Of a stretch of DNA of 11,893 nucleotides, positions 1-6,149 are shown piece after piece (position 1 is the first letter of the stretch; each line of letters starts with the position of its first letter). A program made the translations under genes and the position numbers. This DNA is from Planctomycetota bacterium (GTDB lineage Bacteria > Planctomycetota > Phycisphaerae > Sedimentisphaerales > Anaerohalosphaeraceae). Under the pieces are notes generated by a model. That model did not search any database, was not told the DNA's origin, and saw only the letters and a program-made list of their open reading frames with translations. The stretch covers positions 1 to 11,893 of the forward strand of contig DAOVVQ010000097.1 of assembly GCA_030637065.1 (NCBI GenBank). The letters are read 5' to 3'.

Positions 1-581
1 GCCTCGACTGCGATGGTCTCCTTTTCCCTGACCGCGATCGCCTGACCGATATCGAGGCGGGCAAGTTCTGTTACGATCTCCCATCCGAAGTCGATATCGC
101 CCTGCACGGACGCGGCGGGCTGACACACGGTCATCACACCGGCATCGGCAAGATGCTCTTTACAGTACATCGTCGAATTCTCCAGAATAATCTCTCCCGT
201 AGCCAGCTCGTCGGCTATCGCCTGCAAGACGGTATCGTTTCGTTTGTCGCTGTGCCTCAGTCGCCAGTACCATATTCTCAGTGCCCGCCAGTCCGGCAGA
301 TAGCGGACGATTCGCCACGGCGTATACATACGCTTCTTTGCCACGCGACCTACCATTACGGTGCGGCTTGCCCCGTGGCGTCTGAGCTTTCGCATCCATG
401 ACGCCGGACGAGTCACGGAACCGGTAAAAAAAACATCCACATGCCCGGCAAGTTCCGCCTCGGCGCTGTCGAGCAGACCAACGCAGACAACCTTAAAACC
501 CGCATGTCTGGCCCCGTCGGCTACCATGAACGGAAGACGACCCTGACCGGCGATCAAACCCAGTGTTTTTCCCGTATCCAT
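1..581 (-). CDS. lpxI: UDP-2,3-diacylglucosamine pyrophosphatase LpxI, C-terminus cut off by window edge
   Basis: LpxI (DUF1009 family) hydrolyses UDP-2,3-diacylglucosamine to lipid X and UMP, the lipid A step done by LpxH in E. coli. Only the first 193 codons are in the window, with no stop. What I see: an N-terminal TGKTLGLIAGQGRLPFMVAD segment typical of the family, a TGSVTRPASW segment near residue 57, VGRVAKKRMYTP near residue 80, an ENSTMYCKEHL segment, and LDIGQAIAVREKETIAVEA at the window edge, which matches the family's conserved IGQ-(V/A)xV-xxxxxxAVE block. About 80 residues, including the region with the catalytic aspartate reported for the Caulobacter enzyme, lie outside. The ATG at 581 follows the lpxD stop after 8 nt; AGGG sits very close to the start, so the ribosome site is weak and coupling to lpxD is likely. 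Adjacency to lpxD supports the call. Confidence 0.9.
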   Translation of the reverse strand, partial: MDTGKTLGLIAGQGRLPFMVADGARHAGFKVVCVGLLDSAEAELAGHVDVFFTGSVTRPASWMRKLRRHGASRTVMVGRVAKKRMYTPWRIVRYLPDWRALRIWYWRLRHSDKRNDTVLQAIADELATGEIILENSTMYCKEHLADAGVMTVCQPAASVQGDIDFGWEIVTELARLDIGQAIAVREKETIAVE

Positions 582-589
582 ACCCTGTA

Positions 590-1627
590 TTATTCCGATT
601 CGAGGTCAGTGTCGTGCTTCTCTATCCACTTTTGCAACGCGCGAACTTTTTTCCGCATCGCGGGAAGGGTCCGTATCAGGCTGTAGGCACGCTTGCCGAG
701 ACTGCCGTCTATTGCAGGAGACCCGAAAACGCTTGCTCCGTCCGGGATATCATTGGACACACCGGACTGGGCGCCGATCCGAACCATATTCCCGATCTTG
801 ATATGACCGGCCACACCGACCTGGCCGCCGATAAGGCAGTGGTGGCCAAGCGTCGTAGAACCGGCAATACCAACCTGCGGAACGAGCAGGCACCCGGGGC
901 CTATCTTCGCTCCATGCCCTATCGCAACGGCATCGCCGATCTTACAGCCGCGACCGATTATTGTCTCGTCGAGAGTCCCTCGTTCGATTATACAGTTTGC
1001 GCCGATCTCGACATCGTCCTCTATGATCACGCATCCGATCTGCGGTATTTTGTGATGAATGCCGTCCTGTGTTGCAAAACCGTAGCCGTCGTCGCCGACA
1101 GTGGTATTGGCATGAATGATCACCCGGTCGCCGATGGCTGTGCCGTCATAGACCACTACGTTGGGATAAAGGATGCATCGCTGACCGATCTTGACATTCG
1201 GCCCGACAAAAACACCGGGATAGATCACACACCCCGATCCAATCCGGGCATTATCGCTGACGGTAACAAAGTCATAAACGTTACAGCCGTCGCCAATCTC
1301 CGCAGTCTCCGCCACCGAGGCCTTTTCGCTGATGCCGGTTTTTTTGTGGCGACGGTGACCGTGCAACTGAACCACTATCTGCATGAGGGCATAATACGGA
1401 TCGTCAGCGACCAGAAGGGCTGCATCGGTCTCAATCTCACTGCCCGCGATCACAGCGCCGGCCTTTGTCGTCCTGGCCCGGCCGATATACTTCATGTTGG
1501 TCATGAAGCTGATATCGCCCGGCCCAGCCTGGTCCAGCGTCGACACGGCTGAGATCTCAACCGATCCGTCACCGACGACTTTGCCGCCAACGTGTTCAGC
1601 CAACTGCTCTAACGTTTTGCCCTGCAT
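590..1627 (-). CDS. lpxD: UDP-3-O-acylglucosamine N-acyltransferase LpxD
   Basis: LpxD adds the second, N-linked acyl chain from acyl-ACP to UDP-3-O-acylglucosamine in lipid A synthesis (cytoplasmic homotrimer). The protein has 345 residues, the usual family length. Residues about 1-95 are the N-terminal uridine-binding domain (KTLEQLAEHVGGKVVGDG, then AGPGDISFM). About 100-310 is a left-handed beta helix of hexapeptide repeats, with DDGYGFA, HKIPQIGCVIIEDDVEIGAN and IERGTLDETIIG all diagnostic. The probable catalytic base is His238 (IGHGAKIG), aligning with E. coli His239; His274 (AGHIKIG) aligns with E. coli His276. A C-terminal helix follows. I chose the ATG at 1627 because GAGGA lies 8 nt upstream; a GTG 54 nt further up has no ribosome site and precedes the likely -10 box. 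Odd: the usual AHN around the base reads GHG here. Confidence 0.96.
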   Translation of the reverse strand: MQGKTLEQLAEHVGGKVVGDGSVEISAVSTLDQAGPGDISFMTNMKYIGRARTTKAGAVIAGSEIETDAALLVADDPYYALMQIVVQLHGHRRHKKTGISEKASVAETAEIGDGCNVYDFVTVSDNARIGSGCVIYPGVFVGPNVKIGQRCILYPNVVVYDGTAIGDRVIIHANTTVGDDGYGFATQDGIHHKIPQIGCVIIEDDVEIGANCIIERGTLDETIIGRGCKIGDAVAIGHGAKIGPGCLLVPQVGIAGSTTLGHHCLIGGQVGVAGHIKIGNMVRIGAQSGVSNDIPDGASVFGSPAIDGSLGKRAYSLIRTLPAMRKKVRALQKWIEKHDTDLESE

Positions 1628-1663
1628 TCGAATATCCTCGCGAATAAGATTTGTAAACCCTTG

Positions 1664-1691
1664 ATTATACCGGCGTATCACCGTTCGTCAA
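1664..1691 (-). promoter_or_regulatory. Probable sigma70-type promoter for lpxD-lpxI
   Basis: On the minus strand a TTGACG -35 box (5 of 6 consensus) at 1691-1686, a 16-nt spacer, and a perfect TATAAT -10 box at 1669-1664. The predicted transcript starts near 1657, giving a leader of about 30 nt with GAGGA before the lpxD ATG at 1627. The -35 box overlaps the stop codon of the upstream glycosyltransferase gene. It would allow lipid A genes to be expressed independently of the long upstream unit. Not verified experimentally. Confidence 0.6.
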
Positions 1692-2770
1692 TCGTCTAAA
1701 ATCCCACAAACCAGCCTTGCTGCATCCTGAACGTCCTTTGGGTGAATCCCATCAAAACCCGCCATATCCGCCTGAAAAACCCTTACCCCGGGCCCAACAG
1801 GGCGATATCTCGCCGGATCCGTCGGCCCAAAGACAGTTACCACCGCCCTGCCCAAGCCGCCGGCGATATGCGATATGCCGCTGTCATTGCCGACAAAAAC
1901 CTCCGCACAACCCAAAATCTGCACGATCTGGCACATATCCAGCCCCGAAATGCACGTCCCAGCCGCCTCCATCACTGACATCGCCCCGGCATCGAATCGC
2001 TCCGATTCCGCCGGCCCAAGGACAAATACCACACTGGCGCCCTCAGCGGCCAGCATGTCGGCCAACCCGCAGAAATTCTCCAGAGCCCAGCACTTAGACC
2101 GCCCGCCGCTGCCCGGATGGATCAAAACAATTCTCCCGCCGGCTTTTACTCCCACGGACGCGAGCAGCTCACGACCGCACTGAACATCCGACGGATGCGG
2201 ACGGATAAGAACCTCACGCCCGTCAAACTCATAGCCAGCCTCATTAGCCTCACCAGCCTCGTCGGTCTCATCTGGCGAATTGGCCTCGATAAAACTGCGG
2301 ACGTGAAACTCACTGGTATGACCGGAAAAACCATCCGCCGGTTCGAGCGGCAATAGTGTGATCTCGGCCCCGCGGCTGCAGTGAACGGTGAAGATCAGGT
2401 TGCTTTCGTAGTTACCGTCGCCGTGACCTAAAAAACTCACCACCCACTCGTAACCGCCAAGCGAACCGATCAGCCTGTCGTTGTCTTCCAGATCAAAATC
2501 GCCATGATCGACAAACAGCCGATGAAATTCGATCGAATCAAGCGAGGTGATCCTGTCAATACACGTCCTGCCGGGAAAAAAATCGATATACTCGCTGTGC
2601 CCAATAAAATCAACCCCCCCCAACCCCAACGAATCCTTCATAAATCGCGCCAACGGCAACATCATCACACAATCGCCAATCGCCCCGGGACTGATGATAA
2701 CACCGCGATGCAGGTCGCGGCATGCGACTGCCTCCTCGTCTTCAACCAGTTTAAGGATATCGTCAGCCAT
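1688..2770 (-). CDS. Glycosyltransferase family 9 (heptosyltransferase-like)
   Basis: GT9 enzymes transfer heptose or a related sugar from an ADP- or nucleotide-linked donor to the inner core of LPS, on the cytoplasmic side. The 360-residue protein shows the two Rossmann-like halves of this GT-B fold: GVIISPGAIGDCVMMLPL (residues 23-40), IVLIHPGSGGRSKCW (214-228) with the donor-binding HPGSGG, then VFVGNDSGISHIAGGLG (291-307) and VFGPTDPARYRPVG (313-326). The exact sugar cannot be read from sequence. An acidic insert of four three-residue units lies at 167-178. A G8 run in the coding strand falls in codons for residues 50-53. The start follows the AsmA-like gene's stop by 8 nt with no clear ribosome site, suggesting coupling. 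Position before lpxD-lpxI supports a role in LPS-like glycolipid assembly. Confidence 0.88.
   Translation of the reverse strand: MADDILKLVEDEEAVACRDLHRGVIISPGAIGDCVMMLPLARFMKDSLGLGGVDFIGHSEYIDFFPGRTCIDRITSLDSIEFHRLFVDHGDFDLEDNDRLIGSLGGYEWVVSFLGHGDGNYESNLIFTVHCSRGAEITLLPLEPADGFSGHTSEFHVRSFIEANSPDETDEAGEANEAGYEFDGREVLIRPHPSDVQCGRELLASVGVKAGGRIVLIHPGSGGRSKCWALENFCGLADMLAAEGASVVFVLGPAESERFDAGAMSVMEAAGTCISGLDMCQIVQILGCAEVFVGNDSGISHIAGGLGRAVVTVFGPTDPARYRPVGPGVRVFQADMAGFDGIHPKDVQDAARLVCGILDD
2237..2272 (-). repeat. 9-bp tandem repeat, four units, in the glycosyltransferase gene
   Basis: Four adjacent 9-bp units (plus strand agcctcatt, agcctcacc, agcctcgtc, ggtctcatc) encode DET-DEA-GEA-NEA, residues 167-178 of the glycosyltransferase. 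The unit length keeps the frame. It looks like a slippage-generated insert in a surface loop between the two halves of the enzyme. Confidence 0.75.
2614..2621 (-). repeat. G8 homopolymer tract within the glycosyltransferase coding sequence
   Basis: Eight consecutive C on the plus strand, G on the coding strand, in the codons for residues 50-53 (L-G-G-V). The frame is intact at this length. Gain or loss of one G would frameshift the enzyme after about 52 residues. Confidence 0.8.
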
Positions 2771-2778
2771 ACGGTGTG

Positions 2779-3657
2779 CTATTGCTCTTTCTTCTCGAAG
2801 AGCCCCTTGAAGGCATCGCCGACCCCCTTGCCGATGTCTTTGGTGCCTTCGAGCAGATCCTTGCCGATATCCTTGCTCTTATCAAGCATCTCCTTGCTAC
2901 CCTCCATGATCACCTCGCCGGATTCCGTCAGAACCGACTTCATGGGCCCGATGATCTCGCTTGGAAGCAGATCGGCCCCTTCATGGGCGATCCCCGCTGC
3001 GATCGCGGTCAATATCTTGCCCGTCAGTATGGCTATATCGACCGGTCCATCCTTGCCGACATCCGTCATCCGGATGGGCTCAAGGTTCAGCGTCACCGTG
3101 TCGGCACGACCGGGCAGAGGAAGCAGCTTGACCTTCACCATGACATTGGAGACATCCAGTTCGTCAATGACGAGCTTCTTTGAGGGCTTTTCGCCGTCGT
3201 CAACCGGCTCAGTCTCTTGGGCAGGTTCGGCCTCGTCATCGCCCGAAGGCAGCGATTTTAGTATCTCCTGCAAATTGTTCGTGCGAATAAGATCCTTCTG
3301 CTCGATGACAAGAGTGATCCCATCGAACTTAATGCTCTCGATATTCACCGTATCGCTCATCAGCGACCTTATATTGACCGCGACATCGCCCTTGCCCAAC
3401 TCCAGCAGGTTTGGGTGCTCATAGCCGGGCGGGTTGCTTACCACCAGATTCTCTAATGACAATCTTCCCCCAAGTATCGAAAGCGAGACATCGTCAACGG
3501 TTACGTCGACATTCAGTGCGTTCGTCGCCCCCACTTCGACACCCGCCTTCAACGCCCGGTCGCCGAAGAGGTGCACCAAAACCGCCACCGCCACGATCAA
3601 AACGACGATTATTGTGAAAATAGTACCGATCACCCGCTTTAGAAAACCCATCTTCAT
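2779..3657 (-). CDS. AsmA-like membrane-anchored protein
   Basis: A 292-residue protein with one N-terminal membrane segment (about residues 8-30, after KR) and the rest predicted outside the cytoplasm. Residues about 45-130 (DVTVDDVSLSILGGRLSLENLVVSNPPGY..., later VNIESIKFDGITLVIE and NNLQEILKSL) match the start of AsmA/DUF748-type proteins, which are linked to outer-membrane lipid homeostasis. A charged linker at about 137-160 is followed by a second strand-rich block (KKLVIDELDVSNVMVKVKL). Much shorter than full AsmA proteins, so it is a small family member. The C-terminus, 252-284, holds three 11-residue units (EGSKEMLDKSK, DIGKDLLEGTK, DIGKGVGDAFK), probably one amphipathic helix. The ATG at 3657 has AAAGGGG about 7 nt upstream; an ATG two codons later is possible but less well spaced. 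The precise role is unknown. Confidence 0.7.
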   Translation of the reverse strand: MKMGFLKRVIGTIFTIIVVLIVAVAVLVHLFGDRALKAGVEVGATNALNVDVTVDDVSLSILGGRLSLENLVVSNPPGYEHPNLLELGKGDVAVNIRSLMSDTVNIESIKFDGITLVIEQKDLIRTNNLQEILKSLPSGDDEAEPAQETEPVDDGEKPSKKLVIDELDVSNVMVKVKLLPLPGRADTVTLNLEPIRMTDVGKDGPVDIAILTGKILTAIAAGIAHEGADLLPSEIIGPMKSVLTESGEVIMEGSKEMLDKSKDIGKDLLEGTKDIGKGVGDAFKGLFEKKEQ

Positions 3658-3683
3658 GATTCCACCCCTTTCGCTTGTTTAAC

Positions 3684-3708
3684 AAAAACAGCCGCCGACA
3701 AAGTCGGC
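3684..3708 (-). terminator. Weak intrinsic terminator or attenuator-like hairpin between TPR and AsmA-like genes
   Basis: On the minus strand GCCGAC, a TTT loop, then GTCGGC (3708-3694) form a perfect 6-bp hairpin; five nucleotides later comes a T5 run (3688-3684). The gap between stem and T-run makes termination weak or partial. A further GTCGG at 3718-3714 could pair with the same middle arm, giving two exclusive structures. It lies in the 95-nt gap, so it might reduce read-through into the AsmA-like gene. Confidence 0.35.
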
Positions 3709-3715
3709 CTCGACC

Positions 3716-3750
3716 GACTAAATACTAATGACTAACAACTAACGACTAAC
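3716..3750 (-). repeat. Heptamer tandem repeat, five units
   Basis: Five consecutive 7-bp units on the plus strand (gactaaa, tactaat, gactaac, aactaac, gactaac), sharing the core actaa, stand just outside the stop codon of the TPR gene. On the transcript they read as TTAGTNN units. No coding sense. Such heptamers look like dispersed intergenic tandem repeats, but distribution cannot be seen from one window. Confidence 0.7.
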
Positions 3751-3752
3751 AA

Positions 3753-5450
3753 TTACTCACCCAGCGCGTCGAGCAATTGCTTTTGAACAGCAAAGCCCAG
3801 TTCCTTCGCGATCAGTGCGTGTCTTCGGGCCTGGTCACGTTGCTTGAGCATATAAAACCCGATCGCCGCCGCATTATGCGCCTCTGCGCTGCCCGGGTCA
3901 AGCTCTATTGCCGCAAGACTCTCGGCGACCGACTCATCATACATCTCCAGCTTGCTATATGCAACCGCCAGATTGTAGTGCAACGCCGTATTGCCGGGCT
4001 CAGCCGCAATGGCGCGAATATACGAGCCCACGGCGTCATCATACAGCTTCTTCGTCATATACGCATTGCCGAGATTCTGCAGGGCCGCCGCCATTTGCGG
4101 GTCAAGCACCAACAGTTGACCGTAAGCCTCGATCTCCCTGTCCGTCCAGCCCAGCCGGTTATAACTCTGCGCCAGGCCGAAATAACCCGACACGCTCGAC
4201 GAATCACGCCTCAGCGCCGCGATAAACTCAGCAACAGCCTTCTCGAACTGCTCCGTCTCCATGTAACAGTAGGCAAGACTAACCTGCACACCCTCCAGAC
4301 CGTAATCCATCCTCATCGCACTTTCATAATGCGAGATCGCCGCGGTATATTCGCCCTTTTCCCGATAGACATCGCCCAACTGCTGCCATGTCTTGCCATT
4401 GTCAGGCTCGATCTTCTGCGCCGCCTTCAATTGCGTTATCGCCTTGGTGAAAGAGCCCTGCCTGCGATACGTATTGGCAAGATTGCGATAAGCATCGACA
4501 AAATCCCCCTGCAATTGGATCGCCCTTTGATACTCGCCCACAGCCTTGTTATAGTGCCCGAGACTACTGTAGGCGTTTGCCAGGTTATTATGCGTCTTCG
4601 GATCGCTGCCGACAAGCTTCAGTGCCGCTAAATACTGCTCGATCGCCTCACGAGGCCAGCCCTTCTGCTGATATATATTGCCAAGGTTCACCCTCGCCTC
4701 CGCCAGAGACGGATGGATCTGAACCGCACGGTCGAGCTGATACCACGCCGCGTCAATATCGCCGATATCGCTGTAGCTGTTGCCGAGATTATTGAAAAAG
4801 CACCCCAGAGTCCCCAGATTCGTCAGGTTCTCCATGTAGATGCTCTCGCCTTCCGCCGGGGGTTTGAACTCGCTGATATAATGGCTGTCCGGCGCCTGGT
4901 TGCCGCCGCTGGTCGTCTCGATATTGATCCGCTTAGACCCATCGTCATAGCGAACGAAGAAATGCCCCGGAACCACCACCCCATACAGCGGCAGGCCCAC
5001 CCTCTCGCCGATCGCAAGATACAGCACCGACAGACTCAGGCAATATCCCCGCCTCTTATCGATGACCGTGTGCAAAAACAGATCCTCCGGGTCGTCCGCC
5101 GTCTTGACCGCGACAAAACCCACCTCGTTAAACAGGTAATCGTTGATAACGGCTATCGCACGGTAGTCGGCACGGATATGTTTGGCATCGAGCCGATCTA
5201 AAATGTCCTCAGCCATATCGTCCAGCTTGTCGCGGTAGCGGTGTAGCGTCTTTTGAGTGCCCCACTGGCGGGACAGAAGAAGCGCCGCCGTACCAAGATC
5301 GACCTGCTCGTCGGGCATCTTCAGGATCCGGTCGATGGTATAAAGCTGCAAACCCCGCTTGCCCTGATTCGCCAGGCGATACCTGCCCGATGCCAACCCG
5401 CAGGGGATAAGCAAAAACGCCAATATTATCGGAATAATTCGTTTATTCAT
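3753..5450 (-). CDS. Exported transglutaminase-like domain plus TPR-repeat protein
   Basis: A 565-residue protein. Residues 1-21 are a Sec-type signal peptide (NKR, a hydrophobic stretch, then GLASG); Cys17 sits behind a proline, a poor lipobox. Residues about 45-215 resemble the SirB1/Transglut_core2 domain: RRGYCLSLSVLYLAIGERVGL with Cys137, VPGHFFVRY with His163, and NIETTSGG with Glu178, a plausible Cys-His-Glu set. From residue 221 nine TPR units of exactly 34 residues run to 526 (each opening NLGNxY or NLAxxY), followed by a degenerate tenth. Transglutaminase-like folds act as proteases or amide-transferring enzymes; TPRs bind partners. The substrate is unknown. It begins 8 nt after the yggU stop with no clear ribosome site, so translation is probably coupled. 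Location before envelope genes fits a periplasmic role. Confidence 0.85.
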   Translation of the reverse strand: MNKRIIPIILAFLLIPCGLASGRYRLANQGKRGLQLYTIDRILKMPDEQVDLGTAALLLSRQWGTQKTLHRYRDKLDDMAEDILDRLDAKHIRADYRAIAVINDYLFNEVGFVAVKTADDPEDLFLHTVIDKRRGYCLSLSVLYLAIGERVGLPLYGVVVPGHFFVRYDDGSKRINIETTSGGNQAPDSHYISEFKPPAEGESIYMENLTNLGTLGCFFNNLGNSYSDIGDIDAAWYQLDRAVQIHPSLAEARVNLGNIYQQKGWPREAIEQYLAALKLVGSDPKTHNNLANAYSSLGHYNKAVGEYQRAIQLQGDFVDAYRNLANTYRRQGSFTKAITQLKAAQKIEPDNGKTWQQLGDVYREKGEYTAAISHYESAMRMDYGLEGVQVSLAYCYMETEQFEKAVAEFIAALRRDSSSVSGYFGLAQSYNRLGWTDREIEAYGQLLVLDPQMAAALQNLGNAYMTKKLYDDAVGSYIRAIAAEPGNTALHYNLAVAYSKLEMYDESVAESLAAIELDPGSAEAHNAAAIGFYMLKQRDQARRHALIAKELGFAVQKQLLDALGE

Positions 5451-5458
5451 AGTATACG

Positions 5459-5773
5459 CTATTTATCGGCACCACCGACGAGCCGCTGAAGCTGCTTGTT
5501 GAGATCGACAGCCGAAATATCAACAATTTCCAACTGCTTAACCGGACTACTCTGGCCCGATACTATGGTGATACGTCTGGCCCTGACGCCAAGTTCTTCC
5601 GCGAGGAAGCCGACCAGGCATTTATTCGCCTGCCCCTTTTCCGCGGCTGCGGCGACCTTGACCTTGAGCATGCCCCCTAATATCCCGGCAATGCTTGTCC
5701 GGCTGCTGCCGGGGACAACCTTTACCGAAAACACCGCACCTCCATCCGTCTCTCGTACGTCCACCGGGCCCAT
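5459..5773 (-). CDS. yggU: YggU/DUF167 (UPF0235) family protein
   Basis: A 104-residue protein with the compact DUF167 alpha/beta fold: FSVKVVPGSSRTSIAGI (residues 15-31), LKVKVAAAAEKGQANKCLVGFLAEELGV (36-63), then RRITIVSGQSSPVKQLEI (66-83). The family is widespread and has no settled function, though it is often coded beside yggT or pyrimidine and cell-division genes. Here the usual PP before E-(K/G)-GxAN is AA. It starts 3 nt after the stop of the 99-aa gene, in a TGAGCGATG arrangement, so the two are very probably co-translated. Confidence 0.88.
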   Translation of the reverse strand: MGPVDVRETDGGAVFSVKVVPGSSRTSIAGILGGMLKVKVAAAAEKGQANKCLVGFLAEELGVRARRITIVSGQSSPVKQLEIVDISAVDLNKQLQRLVGGADK

Positions 5774-5776
5774 CGC

Positions 5777-6076
5777 TCAGACGTTTTCCCGGATATTCTT
5801 GCCGACGGCAAACTGGATATAACGCTCGATCTGTGTGGCAAGCTCGCTGACCGAATCAAGCTGAAAATCCTCGTAATGGCCGGGAATAAAATCGCCGCCC
5901 AGAGCCTTTTGGAAGATACGAACCCGGATCAGCGGCAACTGCTCGCCCGGCTGGCCGAAATTGGTGTTCTTATGCTCGGTAAGCTCGATCCGCCATTCGT
6001 CGCTGATAAAGACCAGGCACTTGCCCGTATAAACGGCCATCGGAAAATAATCATATAACAGCTTGAGGACTTCCAT
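5777..6076 (-). CDS. Hypothetical 99-residue protein, paired with yggU
   Basis: I do not recognise the family. The protein is soluble, with no signal peptide or membrane segment, starts MEVLKLLYDYFPMAVYTGK, has a strand-rich middle (LVFISDEWRIELTEH, then LPLIRVRIFQKAL) and ends in a helix around SELATQIERYIQF. The start is decided by a perfect ribosome site: TAAGGAGG 5 nt before the ATG at 6076, whereas a start seven codons upstream has none and would place this site inside the gene. Its tight linkage with yggU suggests a shared job, which cannot be named from sequence. Confidence 0.75.
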   Translation of the reverse strand: MEVLKLLYDYFPMAVYTGKCLVFISDEWRIELTEHKNTNFGQPGEQLPLIRVRIFQKALGGDFIPGHYEDFQLDSVSELATQIERYIQFAVGKNIRENV

Positions 6077-6081
6077 TTTTG

Positions 6082-6089
6082 CCTCCTTA
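6082..6089 (-). promoter_or_regulatory. Perfect Shine-Dalgarno site that fixes the start of the 99-residue gene
   Basis: TAAGGAGG on the minus strand, 5 nt before the ATG at 6076. It is the strongest ribosome site in the window, implying good initiation at the head of the hypothetical-yggU pair. Confidence 0.85.
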
Positions 6090-6120
6090 AGTCGCAACCA
6101 ATCCCGACCCGAACAATTCT

Positions 6121-6149
6121 ATTCTACCACCACCAAAACATCATTGCAA
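6121..6149 (-). promoter_or_regulatory. Possible promoter for the 99-residue gene and yggU
   Basis: On the minus strand TTGCAA (4 of 6 of the -35 consensus) at 6149-6144, a 17-nt spacer, then TAGAAT (5 of 6 of the -10 consensus) at 6126-6121, overlapping the end of pyrD. The transcript would start near 6114 with a leader of about 38 nt that contains the strong ribosome site. Only moderately consensus-like, so uncertain. Confidence 0.4.

Noticed and set aside
563..1552. Plus-strand open frame of 329 codons
   Set aside because: It lies wholly opposite lpxD, whose protein is recognised along its whole length; the product shows no family motif. A mirror of lpxD codon bias.
1628..1681. Longer LpxD starting at GTG 1681
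   Set aside because: No ribosome site, it begins upstream of the likely -10 box, and the extra 18 residues are not family-like.
2504..3424. Plus-strand open frame of 306 codons
   Set aside because: Opposite the glycosyltransferase start and the AsmA-like gene; Ser/Pro-rich low-complexity product without motifs.
3777..4631. Plus-strand open frame of 284 codons
   Set aside because: Opposite the TPR repeats; its apparent regularity is that of the TPR gene read backwards.
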